From NCBI GenBank assembly GCA_900766585.1, contig CAAFVV010000053.1, positions 29,221 through 93,220 of the forward strand: 64,000 bases of DNA. The letters are read 5' to 3'. Below, piece by piece: positions 19,145-27,382 of the stretch. The position numbers and the translations under genes are program-made. The DNA comes from Clostridia bacterium. GTDB taxonomy: Bacteria > Bacillota > Clostridia > Oscillospirales > Acutalibacteraceae. The stretch's first letter is position 1. Each line of letters starts with the position of its first letter. The notes below the pieces were generated by a model that did not search any database, was not told the origin of the DNA, and worked only from the letters and a program-made list of their open reading frames with translations.

Positions 19145-20317
19145 ATGACGATTCAAGAGGAATCCCTGAAAAAGCACTATGAATGGGGCGGTAAAATTGA
19201 GGTCGTCTCGCGGGTGACGGTCGTCGACCGCCACGACCTCTCACTTGCCTATACGCCGGGTGTGGCGGAACCATGTCTGGCGATCCGCCGTGATCCCGAC
19301 GCGGTGTGGGATCTGACACGGCGCAAAAACCTCGTGGCGGTCGTCACCGACGGCTCGGCGGTGCTCGGTCTCGGTGACATCGGACCGGAGGCGGGCATGC
19401 CGGTCATGGAGGGAAAGTGCGTTCTGTTCAAGGAATTTGCGGGCATCGACGCGATTCCGATCTGCATCAGAAGCAAGGACGTGGACGAGATCGTCCGCAC
19501 CGTTTATCTGATTTCCTCCTCCTTCGGCGGTATCAATCTGGAGGATATTGCGGCGCCCCGCTGCTTTGAGGTGGAAAAGCGGCTGAAGGCGCTTTGCGAC
19601 ATCCCCGTGTTCCATGACGACCAGCACGGCACCGCCATTGTGGTTGCCGCCGCGCTGATCAATGCCCTGAAGGTGGTCGGCAAGCGCATCGCCGACGTGA
19701 AGGTCGTTATCAACGGTGCCGGTTCTGCCGGTATCGCCATCGGCAAGCATCTGCTGAATCTGGGCGTGCGGCACCTGGTCATGGTCGACCGGTTCGGCAT
19801 CCTCTGCCGCGGTGACGCAGGGCTGAATGACGCCCACCGGGAAATGGCGGAGCTGACCAATGAAAACAGCCTGTGCGGTACGCTGGCGGACGCCATGCGG
19901 GGCGCGGACGTGTTCATCGGCGTCAGCGCACCGGGTGTGGTGACCGAGGACATGGTGCGCTCAATGAACGCCGGGGCGATTGTGTTCCCGATGGCAAATC
20001 CCACGCCCGAGATCATGCCCGAGGCCGCCAAGGCCGCCGGGGCGGCAGTCGTGGGCACCGGGCGCTCCGACTACCCGAACCAGATCAACAATGTGCTGGC
20101 GTTCCCGGGCATATTCAAAGGCGCGCTTGCCTGCCGCGCGCGGGAGATCAACGAGGAAATGAAGGTCGCGACCTCGTTTGCGCTTGCTGCGCTGATACGC
20201 AAGGAGGAGCTGTCGCCGGAGAATATCATCGTGTCGGCGCTGGATAAGCGCGTGGCGGGCGTGGTGGCGGACGCCGTGATCCGAGCGGCGCGCGAAACCG
20301 GCGCGGCGCGCCAATAA
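19145..20317 (+). CDS. NAD(P)-dependent malic enzyme
   Basis: It decarboxylates malate to pyruvate with NAD(P)+ reduction. The 390-residue protein is the short bacterial form without a phosphotransacetylase tail. It has the malic N-terminal domain (DLSLAYTPGVAEPCLAI, then the metal/substrate region FHDDQHGTAIVVAAALINAL) and a Rossmann domain with VVINGAGSAGIAIGKHLL. It starts 3 bases after fumC, so the pair would convert fumarate to malate and pyruvate. The cofactor preference cannot be settled by reading. Confidence 0.95.
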   Translation: MTIQEESLKKHYEWGGKIEVVSRVTVVDRHDLSLAYTPGVAEPCLAIRRDPDAVWDLTRRKNLVAVVTDGSAVLGLGDIGPEAGMPVMEGKCVLFKEFAGIDAIPICIRSKDVDEIVRTVYLISSSFGGINLEDIAAPRCFEVEKRLKALCDIPVFHDDQHGTAIVVAAALINALKVVGKRIADVKVVINGAGSAGIAIGKHLLNLGVRHLVMVDRFGILCRGDAGLNDAHREMAELTNENSLCGTLADAMRGADVFIGVSAPGVVTEDMVRSMNAGAIVFPMANPTPEIMPEAAKAAGAAVVGTGRSDYPNQINNVLAFPGIFKGALACRAREINEEMKVATSFALAALIRKEELSPENIIVSALDKRVAGVVADAVIRAARETGAARQ

Positions 20318-20366
20318 GTCCGGCAGCAGAAAACCCGCATACCGCTGCCTATACGGTAACATAAAC

Positions 20367-20411
20367 AAGCACCCGGGAGCGTCATTTTGGGATGACGCTC
20401 CCGGGTGCTTT
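20367..20411. terminator. Terminator between convergent malic enzyme and zinc-ribbon gene
   Basis: A perfect 19-bp stem (AAGCACCCGGGAGCGTCAT and its complement around TTTTGGG) lies between the plus-strand malic enzyme stop and the minus-strand gene end. The T-tracts are short, so it may act as a shared bidirectional terminator. Confidence 0.8.
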
Positions 20412-20456
20412 GCGCGTATTGGCGGCCGAACAAGTTTTTTGCCGCGGAAGATACGG

Positions 20457-22184
20457 CTAAAGGGAAATATGCCTTCTGGAGCAAACCGGGCATCCATGTC
20501 CTTTTGTGCGGGTGTATACAAACGCCTGCCACTCATGCCCGCAGGCTGCGCAGATCCACCACACCTTCTTTTCGGCGCCGAACGAAACCTCCTCGGGCTT
20601 CAAATTACCGTTTTTCGCATAATCCCATTCCCTGCAGATGTCCGGATGTGTGGTCGCCAGATCATTAAACCCCACAAGTATGCGCTTGTTGCGGCAAAAG
20701 GGGCAGGAGGTCTCCTTGCCGCTTCGTGTCCGGTCATTGACCGATGCCTGCCACGAATGCTTGTATTTTCGGCAGAGCCACCAGACCTTTTTATTGCTGT
20801 GGCAGGCGATCTGCGTAGGAAGAAGATCGCCGTTCTTTTCATAGTCCCATTCAGACTCCATCTCGGGAAAGCGGGTCGCCAGATCGTTCACTCCCTCGAC
20901 CACCGCCTTTCCAGCACAGCAGGGGCAGCCGCGTCCGGACGAACGGTGACTGGGCGTATCCATCCACTCAAAGCCGCAAACCGGACAAAGCCACCAGAAT
21001 TTTTCATTGGAAAAGGCCGGAACAGCGGAGGGATCGACCATTTGATTCCTCTTGTAATTCCAATCTGCTAGCAGTGCGGGGCTGCGGACGGAGATGCTTC
21101 TCTCCCGCTGCTCCTGACGGAATTGCTGACGGATCTTCAGATGATCCCGATCGAGGTTTATATCTGGAACGGATGTGCAGGAAAGATGGTGAAAAAGCTC
21201 GATCAGCCCATCCTTCAGCTGATATTCCTGGCAAGTGATGCGAATTGCCGATTCCGTATCGGGAAGACGCGGCTCGCGAAAGCGAAACAGCGTAATCTCG
21301 TGTTCCCTACAGTAGCGGTCTTTTTCATTGTCCCGTGCGAGCCGCTTGGGCGGATTATGATAAAAGGATCCGTCATATTCGATAGCCACACGGCAGGACG
21401 GAATGTATATATCCCACTCATAGACATCGCGATAACGATTACAGGCATCGGGATACGCCTGACGCACATAGAAATAGACGGTCTGCTCCGCCAAGGAGGT
21501 CTGGGCGGCTGAACAGGCGGGACACCCCCTTCCGGAAGAACGGGCGTTGACGGTTGCCTGCCATTCATTTCGGCAGAACGAGCAGAGCCACCAGACCTTT
21601 TTATTGCATTTCGCGGAAACATCCTCGGGGAGAAGCGGAGCGTTTTTCGTCGAATGCCACTCTGCGGCGATCTCGGGATACTGTGCAGAAAAATTGTTGG
21701 CTTTAGCCGCCGCTTGGCTCTTGGATATGCCGCCGAGCGTTTTTGAGCAAATCGGGCAGCCGGTGCGGCCTGCCGTGCGATGATTGACCGTTGCCTGCCA
21801 CTCGTTTTGGCAGCTTGCACAGACCCACCAGACCCTCCGGTTTGAAAAGGAGGAGGTTTCCTCTGCGCGCAGCGGCATATTTTTCTGTGTATCCCACTCC
21901 CGCGCAACCTCGGGAAACTGTAGGGTGAGAGCATTGCGGAGCGCGCTGCTCCTGCTTTTGGTCATGCCGCGGGCAGCTTTGGCACATTCGGGACAGCCGC
22001 GACCGTTCGAGCCGCGGCTGTAGACCGGTGTCTCCCAGCGAAAGCCGCAGCGGGAGCAGATCCACCGGCATCTTTTGGCACTGCCGAGAGACACTTCATC
22101 CGGCGAACAGGTGTTTTTCTCGCTATCCCATTCAGATAAAAGCAGTGGGTCATCGGAAACGCGGGAAATTGTCCTTGATGGCAT
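20457..22184 (-). CDS. Six-zinc-ribbon protein with a Vsr/PD-(D/E)XK-like nuclease core
   Basis: This 575-residue protein has six repeats of about 58 residues of the form (hydrophobic)-EWD-x2-KN...WW-x-CxxC-x3-W-x16-CPxC, the probable zinc-ribbon type known as DUF4379. Cysteine pairs are C43/C46 with C64/C67; C122/C125 with C143/C146; C201/C204 with C221/C224; C400/C403 with C420/C423; C471 with C494/C497 (the second Cys of repeat 5 is Tyr474); C545/C548 with C565/C568. Between repeats 3 and 4, residues 230-320 look like a nuclease: E233, D258 in WDIYIP, E269 and D271 in AIEYDG, H276, K288, then LFRFRE. I infer DNA binding and cleavage; the target is unknown. It lies 32 bases downstream of citrate synthase on the same strand, with TAGGAG before its ATG. 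The base composition looks less GC-rich than that of its neighbours. Confidence 0.8.
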   Translation of the reverse strand: MPSRTISRVSDDPLLLSEWDSEKNTCSPDEVSLGSAKRCRWICSRCGFRWETPVYSRGSNGRGCPECAKAARGMTKSRSSALRNALTLQFPEVAREWDTQKNMPLRAEETSSFSNRRVWWVCASCQNEWQATVNHRTAGRTGCPICSKTLGGISKSQAAAKANNFSAQYPEIAAEWHSTKNAPLLPEDVSAKCNKKVWWLCSFCRNEWQATVNARSSGRGCPACSAAQTSLAEQTVYFYVRQAYPDACNRYRDVYEWDIYIPSCRVAIEYDGSFYHNPPKRLARDNEKDRYCREHEITLFRFREPRLPDTESAIRITCQEYQLKDGLIELFHHLSCTSVPDINLDRDHLKIRQQFRQEQRERSISVRSPALLADWNYKRNQMVDPSAVPAFSNEKFWWLCPVCGFEWMDTPSHRSSGRGCPCCAGKAVVEGVNDLATRFPEMESEWDYEKNGDLLPTQIACHSNKKVWWLCRKYKHSWQASVNDRTRSGKETSCPFCRNKRILVGFNDLATTHPDICREWDYAKNGNLKPEEVSFGAEKKVWWICAACGHEWQAFVYTRTKGHGCPVCSRRHISL

Positions 22185-22216
22185 CTAAAGCAGCTCCTAT
22201 CCAATCAATATGCCCC

Positions 22217-23584
22217 TCACCGCTCGGACAGGGGGATATAGGGCTTGCGTTCCTGCACGTTTTTATAGGCGGGGCGGATGATCTTGCCCGCATTGATCAG
22301 CTCCTCGCAGCGGTGCGCCGACCAGCCGGCGATACGGGCGGTCGCAAACAGCGGGGTATACAGCTCGGTCGGCAGACCGAGCATCTGATAGGCAAAGCCG
22401 CTGTAAAAGTCCACATTGGCGCTGACGCCCTTGTAAATATTCCGCTGGGCAGCGATCTGTTCAGCGGCGATCCGCTCCACGGCGGCATACAGCGCATATT
22501 CCTCCTCGCGGTGCTTCTCGCGGGACAGCTTTTCGACAAAGCCCTTGAAAATGCGCGCACGCGGGTCGGACAGCGAATATACCGCGTGCCCCATGCCGTA
22601 GATCAGGCCGGTACGGTCAAACGCCTGCTTTTTCAGAATTTTATTGAGATAGCTGCGCAGCTCCTCCTCGTTGTCCCAATGGCGGACGTTCGCCTTGATG
22701 TCCTCAAACATCCGCATGACCATCAGGTTGGCGCCGCCGTGGCGGGGACCCTTCAGCGAGCCGAGCGAGGCGACGACGGTTGAATAGGTGTCTGAGCCGG
22801 AGGAGGTTACGACATGGGTCGTAAAGGTGGAGTTGTTGCCGCCGCCATGCTCCGCGTGCAGGATCAACGCCAGATCGAGAAGCTGTGCCTCCAGCGGCGT
22901 GTACTGCTGATCGGCGCGCAGCAGGTGCAGGATGCACTCCGCCGTGGACAGCGTGGGATCGGGCGCGTGGATGATCAGGCTGCCGCCCTGGTGATAGTGG
23001 TCATATGCCTGATAGTTGTAGACTGCGAGCAGCGGGAATTCCGAGATAAGCTGCAGCGACTGGCGCAGCACGTTCGGCAGGCTGATGTCGTCCGCGCGGT
23101 TGTCATAGGAATACAGCATCAGCACACTGCGCGCTATCGCATTCATGATGTCGCGGCTCGGCTTTTTCATGATGATATCGCGCACAAAATTGGGTGGAAT
23201 GCAGCGGTAGTCGCCGAGAATGCGGCGGAATTTTTTTAGTGCCGCACGGTCAGGCAGACAGCCGAACAGCAGCAGATACACCGTCTCTTCAAAGCCGGGG
23301 CGGCCGTCGGCGACAAAGCCGCATATCAGCTCCTCTACGTTGATGCCGCGGTAGTACAGCTCGCCGTCGCAGGGGACGACCGTGCCGTCGGGCAGGTGCT
23401 TTTTCGAGACGATCTCCGAGATCTCGGTGAGACCGGTCAGCACGCCCTCGCCGGACAGATCGCGCAGTCCGCGCTTGACGGCAAATTTCTCATACAGCGC
23501 CGGATCGATCCGGCTGTTTTCACGGGCAGTCTCGGCCATCAGCTCCAGCGTCGGCGTGACGCGGGAAAAGTCCTTGTCCTTCAT
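22217..23584 (-). CDS. gltA: Citrate synthase
   Basis: It condenses acetyl-CoA and oxaloacetate to citrate. The 455-residue product has the catalytic residues of the family: His in HAEHGGGNNST, His in GMGHAVYSLSDPRA and Asp in ANVDFYSGFAYQ. The N-terminal extension (about 45 residues before SGEGVLTGLTEIS) and the overall length fit the clostridial type. The ATG is preceded by AAAGGATG. It converges on fumC/malic enzyme and is followed closely by the zinc-ribbon gene, so the two share a transcript unless an unseen element intervenes. Confidence 0.96.
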   Translation of the reverse strand: MKDKDFSRVTPTLELMAETARENSRIDPALYEKFAVKRGLRDLSGEGVLTGLTEISEIVSKKHLPDGTVVPCDGELYYRGINVEELICGFVADGRPGFEETVYLLLFGCLPDRAALKKFRRILGDYRCIPPNFVRDIIMKKPSRDIMNAIARSVLMLYSYDNRADDISLPNVLRQSLQLISEFPLLAVYNYQAYDHYHQGGSLIIHAPDPTLSTAECILHLLRADQQYTPLEAQLLDLALILHAEHGGGNNSTFTTHVVTSSGSDTYSTVVASLGSLKGPRHGGANLMVMRMFEDIKANVRHWDNEEELRSYLNKILKKQAFDRTGLIYGMGHAVYSLSDPRARIFKGFVEKLSREKHREEEYALYAAVERIAAEQIAAQRNIYKGVSANVDFYSGFAYQMLGLPTELYTPLFATARIAGWSAHRCEELINAGKIIRPAYKNVQERKPYIPLSER

Positions 23585-23635
23585 CGTGTATCATCCTTTC
23601 CTGAAGGTCGGGTGCGCCCGCACGGCGGACGGCAC

Positions 23636-23664
23636 AGTATACAAATCGTTATATTTCCCCTCTA
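23636..23664 (-). promoter_or_regulatory. Possible promoter for citrate synthase
   Basis: On the minus strand TATACT lies at 23641-23636, about 50 bases before the citrate synthase ATG. At the proper 17-base spacing the -35 is TAGAGG, which is a poor match, so an activator or another start is possible. Confidence 0.4.
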
Positions 23665-23849
23665 TTTTACCGATTTTCAGGGAAAAAGTCAAGTCGAAGG
23701 GGGGCGAACGCCGCCAAGGCGGCTTTGGTGGAAGACGATGCCCTGTCCGGTGTACCGGGCATGGACATACCTTGCCTGTATTTTGGGGCAGCGGGCGGGG
23801 AAATGGCCGATGATGGGCAAAAAAGCGATTCCTTTTGCGTATATTATTA
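23665..23849. other. Intergenic stretch between divergent genes, no gene seen
   Basis: The 381-base gap 23585-23965 holds the citrate synthase promoter candidate on one side and the lipoprotein promoter on the other. The middle has only short unsupported frames and a small GCCGCC/GGCGGC hairpin near 23710-23726. I see no RNA gene or repeat in it. Confidence 0.6.
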
Positions 23850-23878
23850 TTGACATATATAAAACGACATGATACACT
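23850..23878 (+). promoter_or_regulatory. Strong promoter for the first lipoprotein
   Basis: A perfect TTGACA at 23850-23855 and TACACT at 23873-23878 are spaced by 17 bases, with a TG extended -10 (TGATACACT). It predicts a leader of about 80 bases before the ATG at 23966. Confidence 0.85.
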
Positions 23879-23965
23879 ATTTGCGGAGGGGCTTGCCAAT
23901 CCGCCTCTGCCCGATGCGGATAACAGGCAGGCACCCACATTTCGCATAAAGAGAGGGGTTATGTC

Positions 23966-24709
23966 ATGACGATCAAGCCGAGACCAGCCATCACCGCTTT
24001 TTGGGTACTCCTGTGCGCCGCCTGCCTGCTTTCCGGCTGCGCGGAAAATGACTCAACGTCGGAGAGGGTAACGCCGACCACGACCGCAACCGCAATAGAG
24101 AGCACGAATTGCGAGTTATCCTCGCCGGTCGAACAGATCTCCGCCTCTCAGTCCACGTCAACGAAAGTGACTGTACCATCAGAGGTATCGACAACGATTT
24201 TTTCTGGTGAGCAGCAAACGACTGCCGCAGTTTCTGCACCGACATATGCCGGTAAAGTACTCTCAGTTAAAAAAGACGCTGTGCAGGTGCTTCGCGTACC
24301 CTATACAGAGGCGCTCACCGCTGACAAAGGAGCCCCGCTGTATGCAAAACGTATGGAGAATAAGGAGGAGCTGATGCACTTCCGCGAGGAAAATACAGCA
24401 TGGCTGTCGACGGGCGGTGAGGCAGAGCGGGCGTTGTCTCGCTACGATGCGGCATTTTTTGCCGACCGTATTCTCATTGCTGCTTATATTGGAGCAACCA
24501 GCGGCAGTTACCGTTTTGGTCTGGATAGGTTGTCATCCGATGGCAACACGCTGCATTTGTATATAAAACGGACTGCGCCGCAGGAAACGAGCGGCACATG
24601 GTCTATGCTGACTGCTGACATGGCAGGTTGGCTGGTCTTAATTGAGGCTAATGCATCCGATGTCCGTACAGCGGTCAATCTGGATGCCTGCCTAAGTACA
24701 GGCAACTGA
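23966..24709 (+). CDS. Hypothetical lipoprotein (first of a tandem pair)
   Basis: The 247-residue product has a lipoprotein signal peptide with hydrophobic core AFWVLLCAACLLSGC and lipidation Cys25. A Ser/Thr-rich, probably unstructured linker runs to about residue 90, followed by a globular domain of unknown family. GAGAGGGG precedes the ATG. It shares the signal region LLCAxCLLSGCAE with the next gene but little else, which suggests duplication followed by divergence or shuffling of the export module. The coding sequence appears more AT-rich than its surroundings. Function unknown. Confidence 0.75.
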   Translation: MTIKPRPAITAFWVLLCAACLLSGCAENDSTSERVTPTTTATAIESTNCELSSPVEQISASQSTSTKVTVPSEVSTTIFSGEQQTTAAVSAPTYAGKVLSVKKDAVQVLRVPYTEALTADKGAPLYAKRMENKEELMHFREENTAWLSTGGEAERALSRYDAAFFADRILIAAYIGATSGSYRFGLDRLSSDGNTLHLYIKRTAPQETSGTWSMLTADMAGWLVLIEANASDVRTAVNLDACLSTGN

Positions 24710-24780
24710 TTCGGTTGCCAAGATCAGTGCACCGCGAGTACATTTTGGCATTTGCAGTATTAAGAAAAAGGGGTGTTTTC

Positions 24781-25617
24781 ATGAAATTTTCCGTCGCTTT
24801 TTTGGCGCTGCTGTGCGCCGTCTGCCTGCTTTCCGGCTGCGCGGAAGGAACACCCGATTCGGCGCCGGAGGAGCAAAGCCGCATGGCCGAGAGCACAGTC
24901 TCCACAGCCGGCACCACTGCCGCCACGACAGAAGGCACGGCCGCCGCTCCGCCCACGGATGCGCCGAGCGAGACCGTCTCCCGCGGGAGTACAGCTGCCG
25001 CTTCGAGTACCCGCAGGCCGAATACGGAGACCAAAGCGACAAGAGCTTCCGCAGGGGAGCCGACAGCCGCACCGGTCAAGGGGTCGTCGCTCGTTTTCCC
25101 GCTGGTGTATGCCGATCGGGTTGCCGGAGACAGCCCGAACGCCCGTTATGCCACCTTCGGGGAGGCCACGCCCTATGAAACGATCGCAGAAAGCACCAAA
25201 GCGGCGCTCGTGCGGGCGGAGCAGCTGCCCCATTTTGACCACTACAATCTCTTTCTCGCCCGAGACGCCCAGTCCGGCGGAAAGACCGTGCGGGAATATG
25301 GCGTATCCTACTGGTTCCGTGATGCCGATGACAACTGGTGGGAGCTGTGCGTCACCAATGCGGAGGACATCATCTCCTCCCGCAGCCGCTATGAGACCGA
25401 CCCAAATTATATCCGCGTCGAGCGAAACGGCCGCGTATGGTCGGTGCGCCAGATCGTCCGGCGGGAGGATCCGTCTCAGAGATACTGGACGGTGATCGGC
25501 TGCTTCGACGGCATCTGCTACCGCGGCGATTTTCACAACAGCGCCGCGAGCGGGTGTGATACCCCCGAGCAGTGTATCGACTCTCTCGCCCGGCTGATCC
25601 TCCCGGCCGAACGGTAA
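24781..25617 (+). CDS. Hypothetical lipoprotein (second of a tandem pair)
   Basis: I start this 278-residue protein at 24781 (MKFSVAFLALLCAVCLLSGC), with AAAAGGGG 9 bases upstream; the longer frame from 24715 lacks a site. The lipobox cysteine is Cys20. A Thr/Ala/Ser-rich linker (about 25-100) leads to a domain with YGVSYWFRDADDNWWELCV and a C-terminal part with two or three cysteines (C-x5-CYRGDFHN, then CDTPEQC). No known family was recognised. It lies 71 bases after the first lipoprotein and probably shares its promoter. Confidence 0.75.
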   Translation: MKFSVAFLALLCAVCLLSGCAEGTPDSAPEEQSRMAESTVSTAGTTAATTEGTAAAPPTDAPSETVSRGSTAAASSTRRPNTETKATRASAGEPTAAPVKGSSLVFPLVYADRVAGDSPNARYATFGEATPYETIAESTKAALVRAEQLPHFDHYNLFLARDAQSGGKTVREYGVSYWFRDADDNWWELCVTNAEDIISSRSRYETDPNYIRVERNGRVWSVRQIVRREDPSQRYWTVIGCFDGICYRGDFHNSAASGCDTPEQCIDSLARLILPAER

Positions 25618-25636
25618 TTTTGCAGACAGAGAACAA

Positions 25637-25674
25637 AACCGACCCGCCCTGCGTGAGTGCAGGGCGGGTCGGTT
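25637..25674. terminator. Terminator between lipoprotein and atp operon
   Basis: A 16-bp stem (AACCGACCCGCCCTGC and its complement) surrounds a six-base loop. On the minus strand it is followed by TTGTTC and on the plus strand by GCGTATTTTT, so it can serve both convergent units: the second lipoprotein and atpC. Confidence 0.85.
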
Positions 25675-25700
25675 GCGTATTTTTGGGAATATGCCCCCGT

Positions 25701-25961
25701 TTATGCCTTGCCCGACGCGGAAAACAGCAGCGTAACCGCGTCCTTGCCGACGGTCAGCAGTCCGCCCGCCACCGAAATGACCTTTTCGGTCCCGTCCGGC
25801 AGCAGCAGACGGCAGTCACAGGGGCGCACCGACGTGACAAACGGGATATGTCCCGCCAGCACGGCGAGATCGCCGTCTGCGCCGCGCAGGGAGAGGGAGA
25901 GCACCTCGCCGTCGAATGCGGGGCCGTCGGGCGACAGCACCCGCAGGTGAAACGCGGTCAT
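25701..25961 (-). CDS. atpC: ATP synthase epsilon subunit lacking the C-terminal helical domain
   Basis: Epsilon couples the c-ring to F1 rotation. The 86-residue product has only the N-terminal beta-sandwich (FHLRVLSPDGPAFDGEVLSL, then DGDLAVLAGHIPFVTSVRP) and stops where the usual two-helix domain would begin; most bacterial epsilons have about 135 residues. The reading frame ends cleanly with TAA and a terminator follows, so this looks like a genuine short form rather than a sequencing frameshift. It overlaps atpD by four bases (ATGA). Confidence 0.92.
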   Translation of the reverse strand: MTAFHLRVLSPDGPAFDGEVLSLSLRGADGDLAVLAGHIPFVTSVRPCDCRLLLPDGTEKVISVAGGLLTVGKDAVTLLFSASGKA

Positions 25962-27382
25962 GCCGTCACCCTCTTTGCCTTTTCCACCGCCTCGTCGATG
26001 GTGCCGACGAACAGGAAGGCGGATTCGGGCAGATCGTCATGCTTGCCCTCAACAATCTCCTTAAAGCCGCGGATCGTCTCCGACAGCGGCACATAGGTGC
26101 CGGGGATGCCGGTGAATTTCTCCGACACGGTGAACGGCTGCGAGAGGAAGCGCTGGATGCGGCGCGCCCGCCGCACGAGCAGCTTGTCCTCGTCGGACAG
26201 CTCGTCCATGCCCATGATGGCGATAATGTCCATCAGCTCGGCATAGCGCTGCAAAATGCGCTGTACCTCGCGCGCCACGGCATAATGCTCCTCGCCGACC
26301 AGATCGGGCGAGAGCATCCGGCTCGTCGATTCGAGCGGATCGACGGCGGGATAGATGCCGAGCGAGGAGATCTGGCGGGAAAGCACGGTCGTGGCGTCAA
26401 GATGGGCAAACGTCGTGGCGGGCGCGGGGTCGGTCAGGTCGTCCGCCGGCACATAGACCGCCTGGATCGACGTGATCGAGCCTTTTTTCGTGGAGGTGAT
26501 GCGCTCCTGCAGCGCGCCCATCTCATTGGCCAGCGTCGGCTGGTAGCCGACGGCGGAGGGCATACGCCCGAGCAGTGCGGACACCTCGCTGCCCGCCTGA
26601 GTAAAGCGGAAGATATTGTCGATAAAGAGCAGCACGTCCTGCTCCTCGCTGTCGCGGAAGTATTCCGCCATGGTCAGTCCCGAGAGCGCCACCCGCATAC
26701 GCGCGCCGGGCGGCTCGTTCATCTGGCCGTAGACCAGTGCCGTGTGGGACAGCACGCCCGATTCCTTCATCTCGTTATACAGGTCGTTGCCCTCGCGCGT
26801 GCGCTCGCCGACGCCGGTGAACACCGACAGACCGCCCTGCTCCTTGGCAATATGGTGGATCAGCTCCATGATCAGCACGGTCTTGCCGACGCCCGCGCCG
26901 CCGAAGAGGCCGATTTTGCCGCCCTTGGCATAGGGGCAGATCAGGTCGATGACCTTGATACCGGTCTCGAGGATCTCGGTCGAGGTCGCCAGCTCGTCAA
27001 AGGCGGGCGCGGGGCGGTGAATCTCCCACCGCTCCGCCGTCTGCGGCGCCGGGGCATTGTCCACCGTCTCGCCGAGCACGTTGAATATCCGTCCGAGCGT
27101 CTCCCGCCCGACCGGCACGCGGATCGGGCTGCCGGTGTCCGTGACCTCGGTCTGCCGCGAAAGTCCGTCGGTGGACGCCATCGCGATACAGCGCGCGGTG
27201 TTGTCGCCGACATGCTGGGCGACCTCAACGGTTAGTGTGCGGTCGCCGATCGGGATACGCAGCGCGTTGCCGATCGGCGGCAGCTCGCCGTGGGCAAACT
27301 GCACATCGACGACCGGCCCCATGACCTGCCGCACGGTTCCTTTATGCCCTGTTTCCATAGTCGAATCCACGACTCCTTTCAT
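25958..27382 (-). CDS. atpD: ATP synthase beta subunit
   Basis: Beta holds the catalytic sites of F1. The 474-residue product has the P-loop GGAGVGKTVL (about residue 160), the arm GERTREGNDLY with the catalytic Glu, and the family signature PAVDPLESTSR. The ATG at 27382 overlaps the atpG stop as ATGA, which I take as the start; an ATG at 27358 (METGHKGTVRQ) with AAAGGAG 14 bases upstream is an alternative that would give a more usual N-terminus. Confidence 0.96.
   Translation of the reverse strand: MKGVVDSTMETGHKGTVRQVMGPVVDVQFAHGELPPIGNALRIPIGDRTLTVEVAQHVGDNTARCIAMASTDGLSRQTEVTDTGSPIRVPVGRETLGRIFNVLGETVDNAPAPQTAERWEIHRPAPAFDELATSTEILETGIKVIDLICPYAKGGKIGLFGGAGVGKTVLIMELIHHIAKEQGGLSVFTGVGERTREGNDLYNEMKESGVLSHTALVYGQMNEPPGARMRVALSGLTMAEYFRDSEEQDVLLFIDNIFRFTQAGSEVSALLGRMPSAVGYQPTLANEMGALQERITSTKKGSITSIQAVYVPADDLTDPAPATTFAHLDATTVLSRQISSLGIYPAVDPLESTSRMLSPDLVGEEHYAVAREVQRILQRYAELMDIIAIMGMDELSDEDKLLVRRARRIQRFLSQPFTVSEKFTGIPGTYVPLSETIRGFKEIVEGKHDDLPESAFLFVGTIDEAVEKAKRVTA

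Noticed and set aside
20457..22184. Reading the zinc-ribbon gene as a transposase or IS element
   Set aside because: No terminal inverted repeats, target duplications or DDE/serine-recombinase motifs were seen around it; the stem at 20367-20411 is a terminator.
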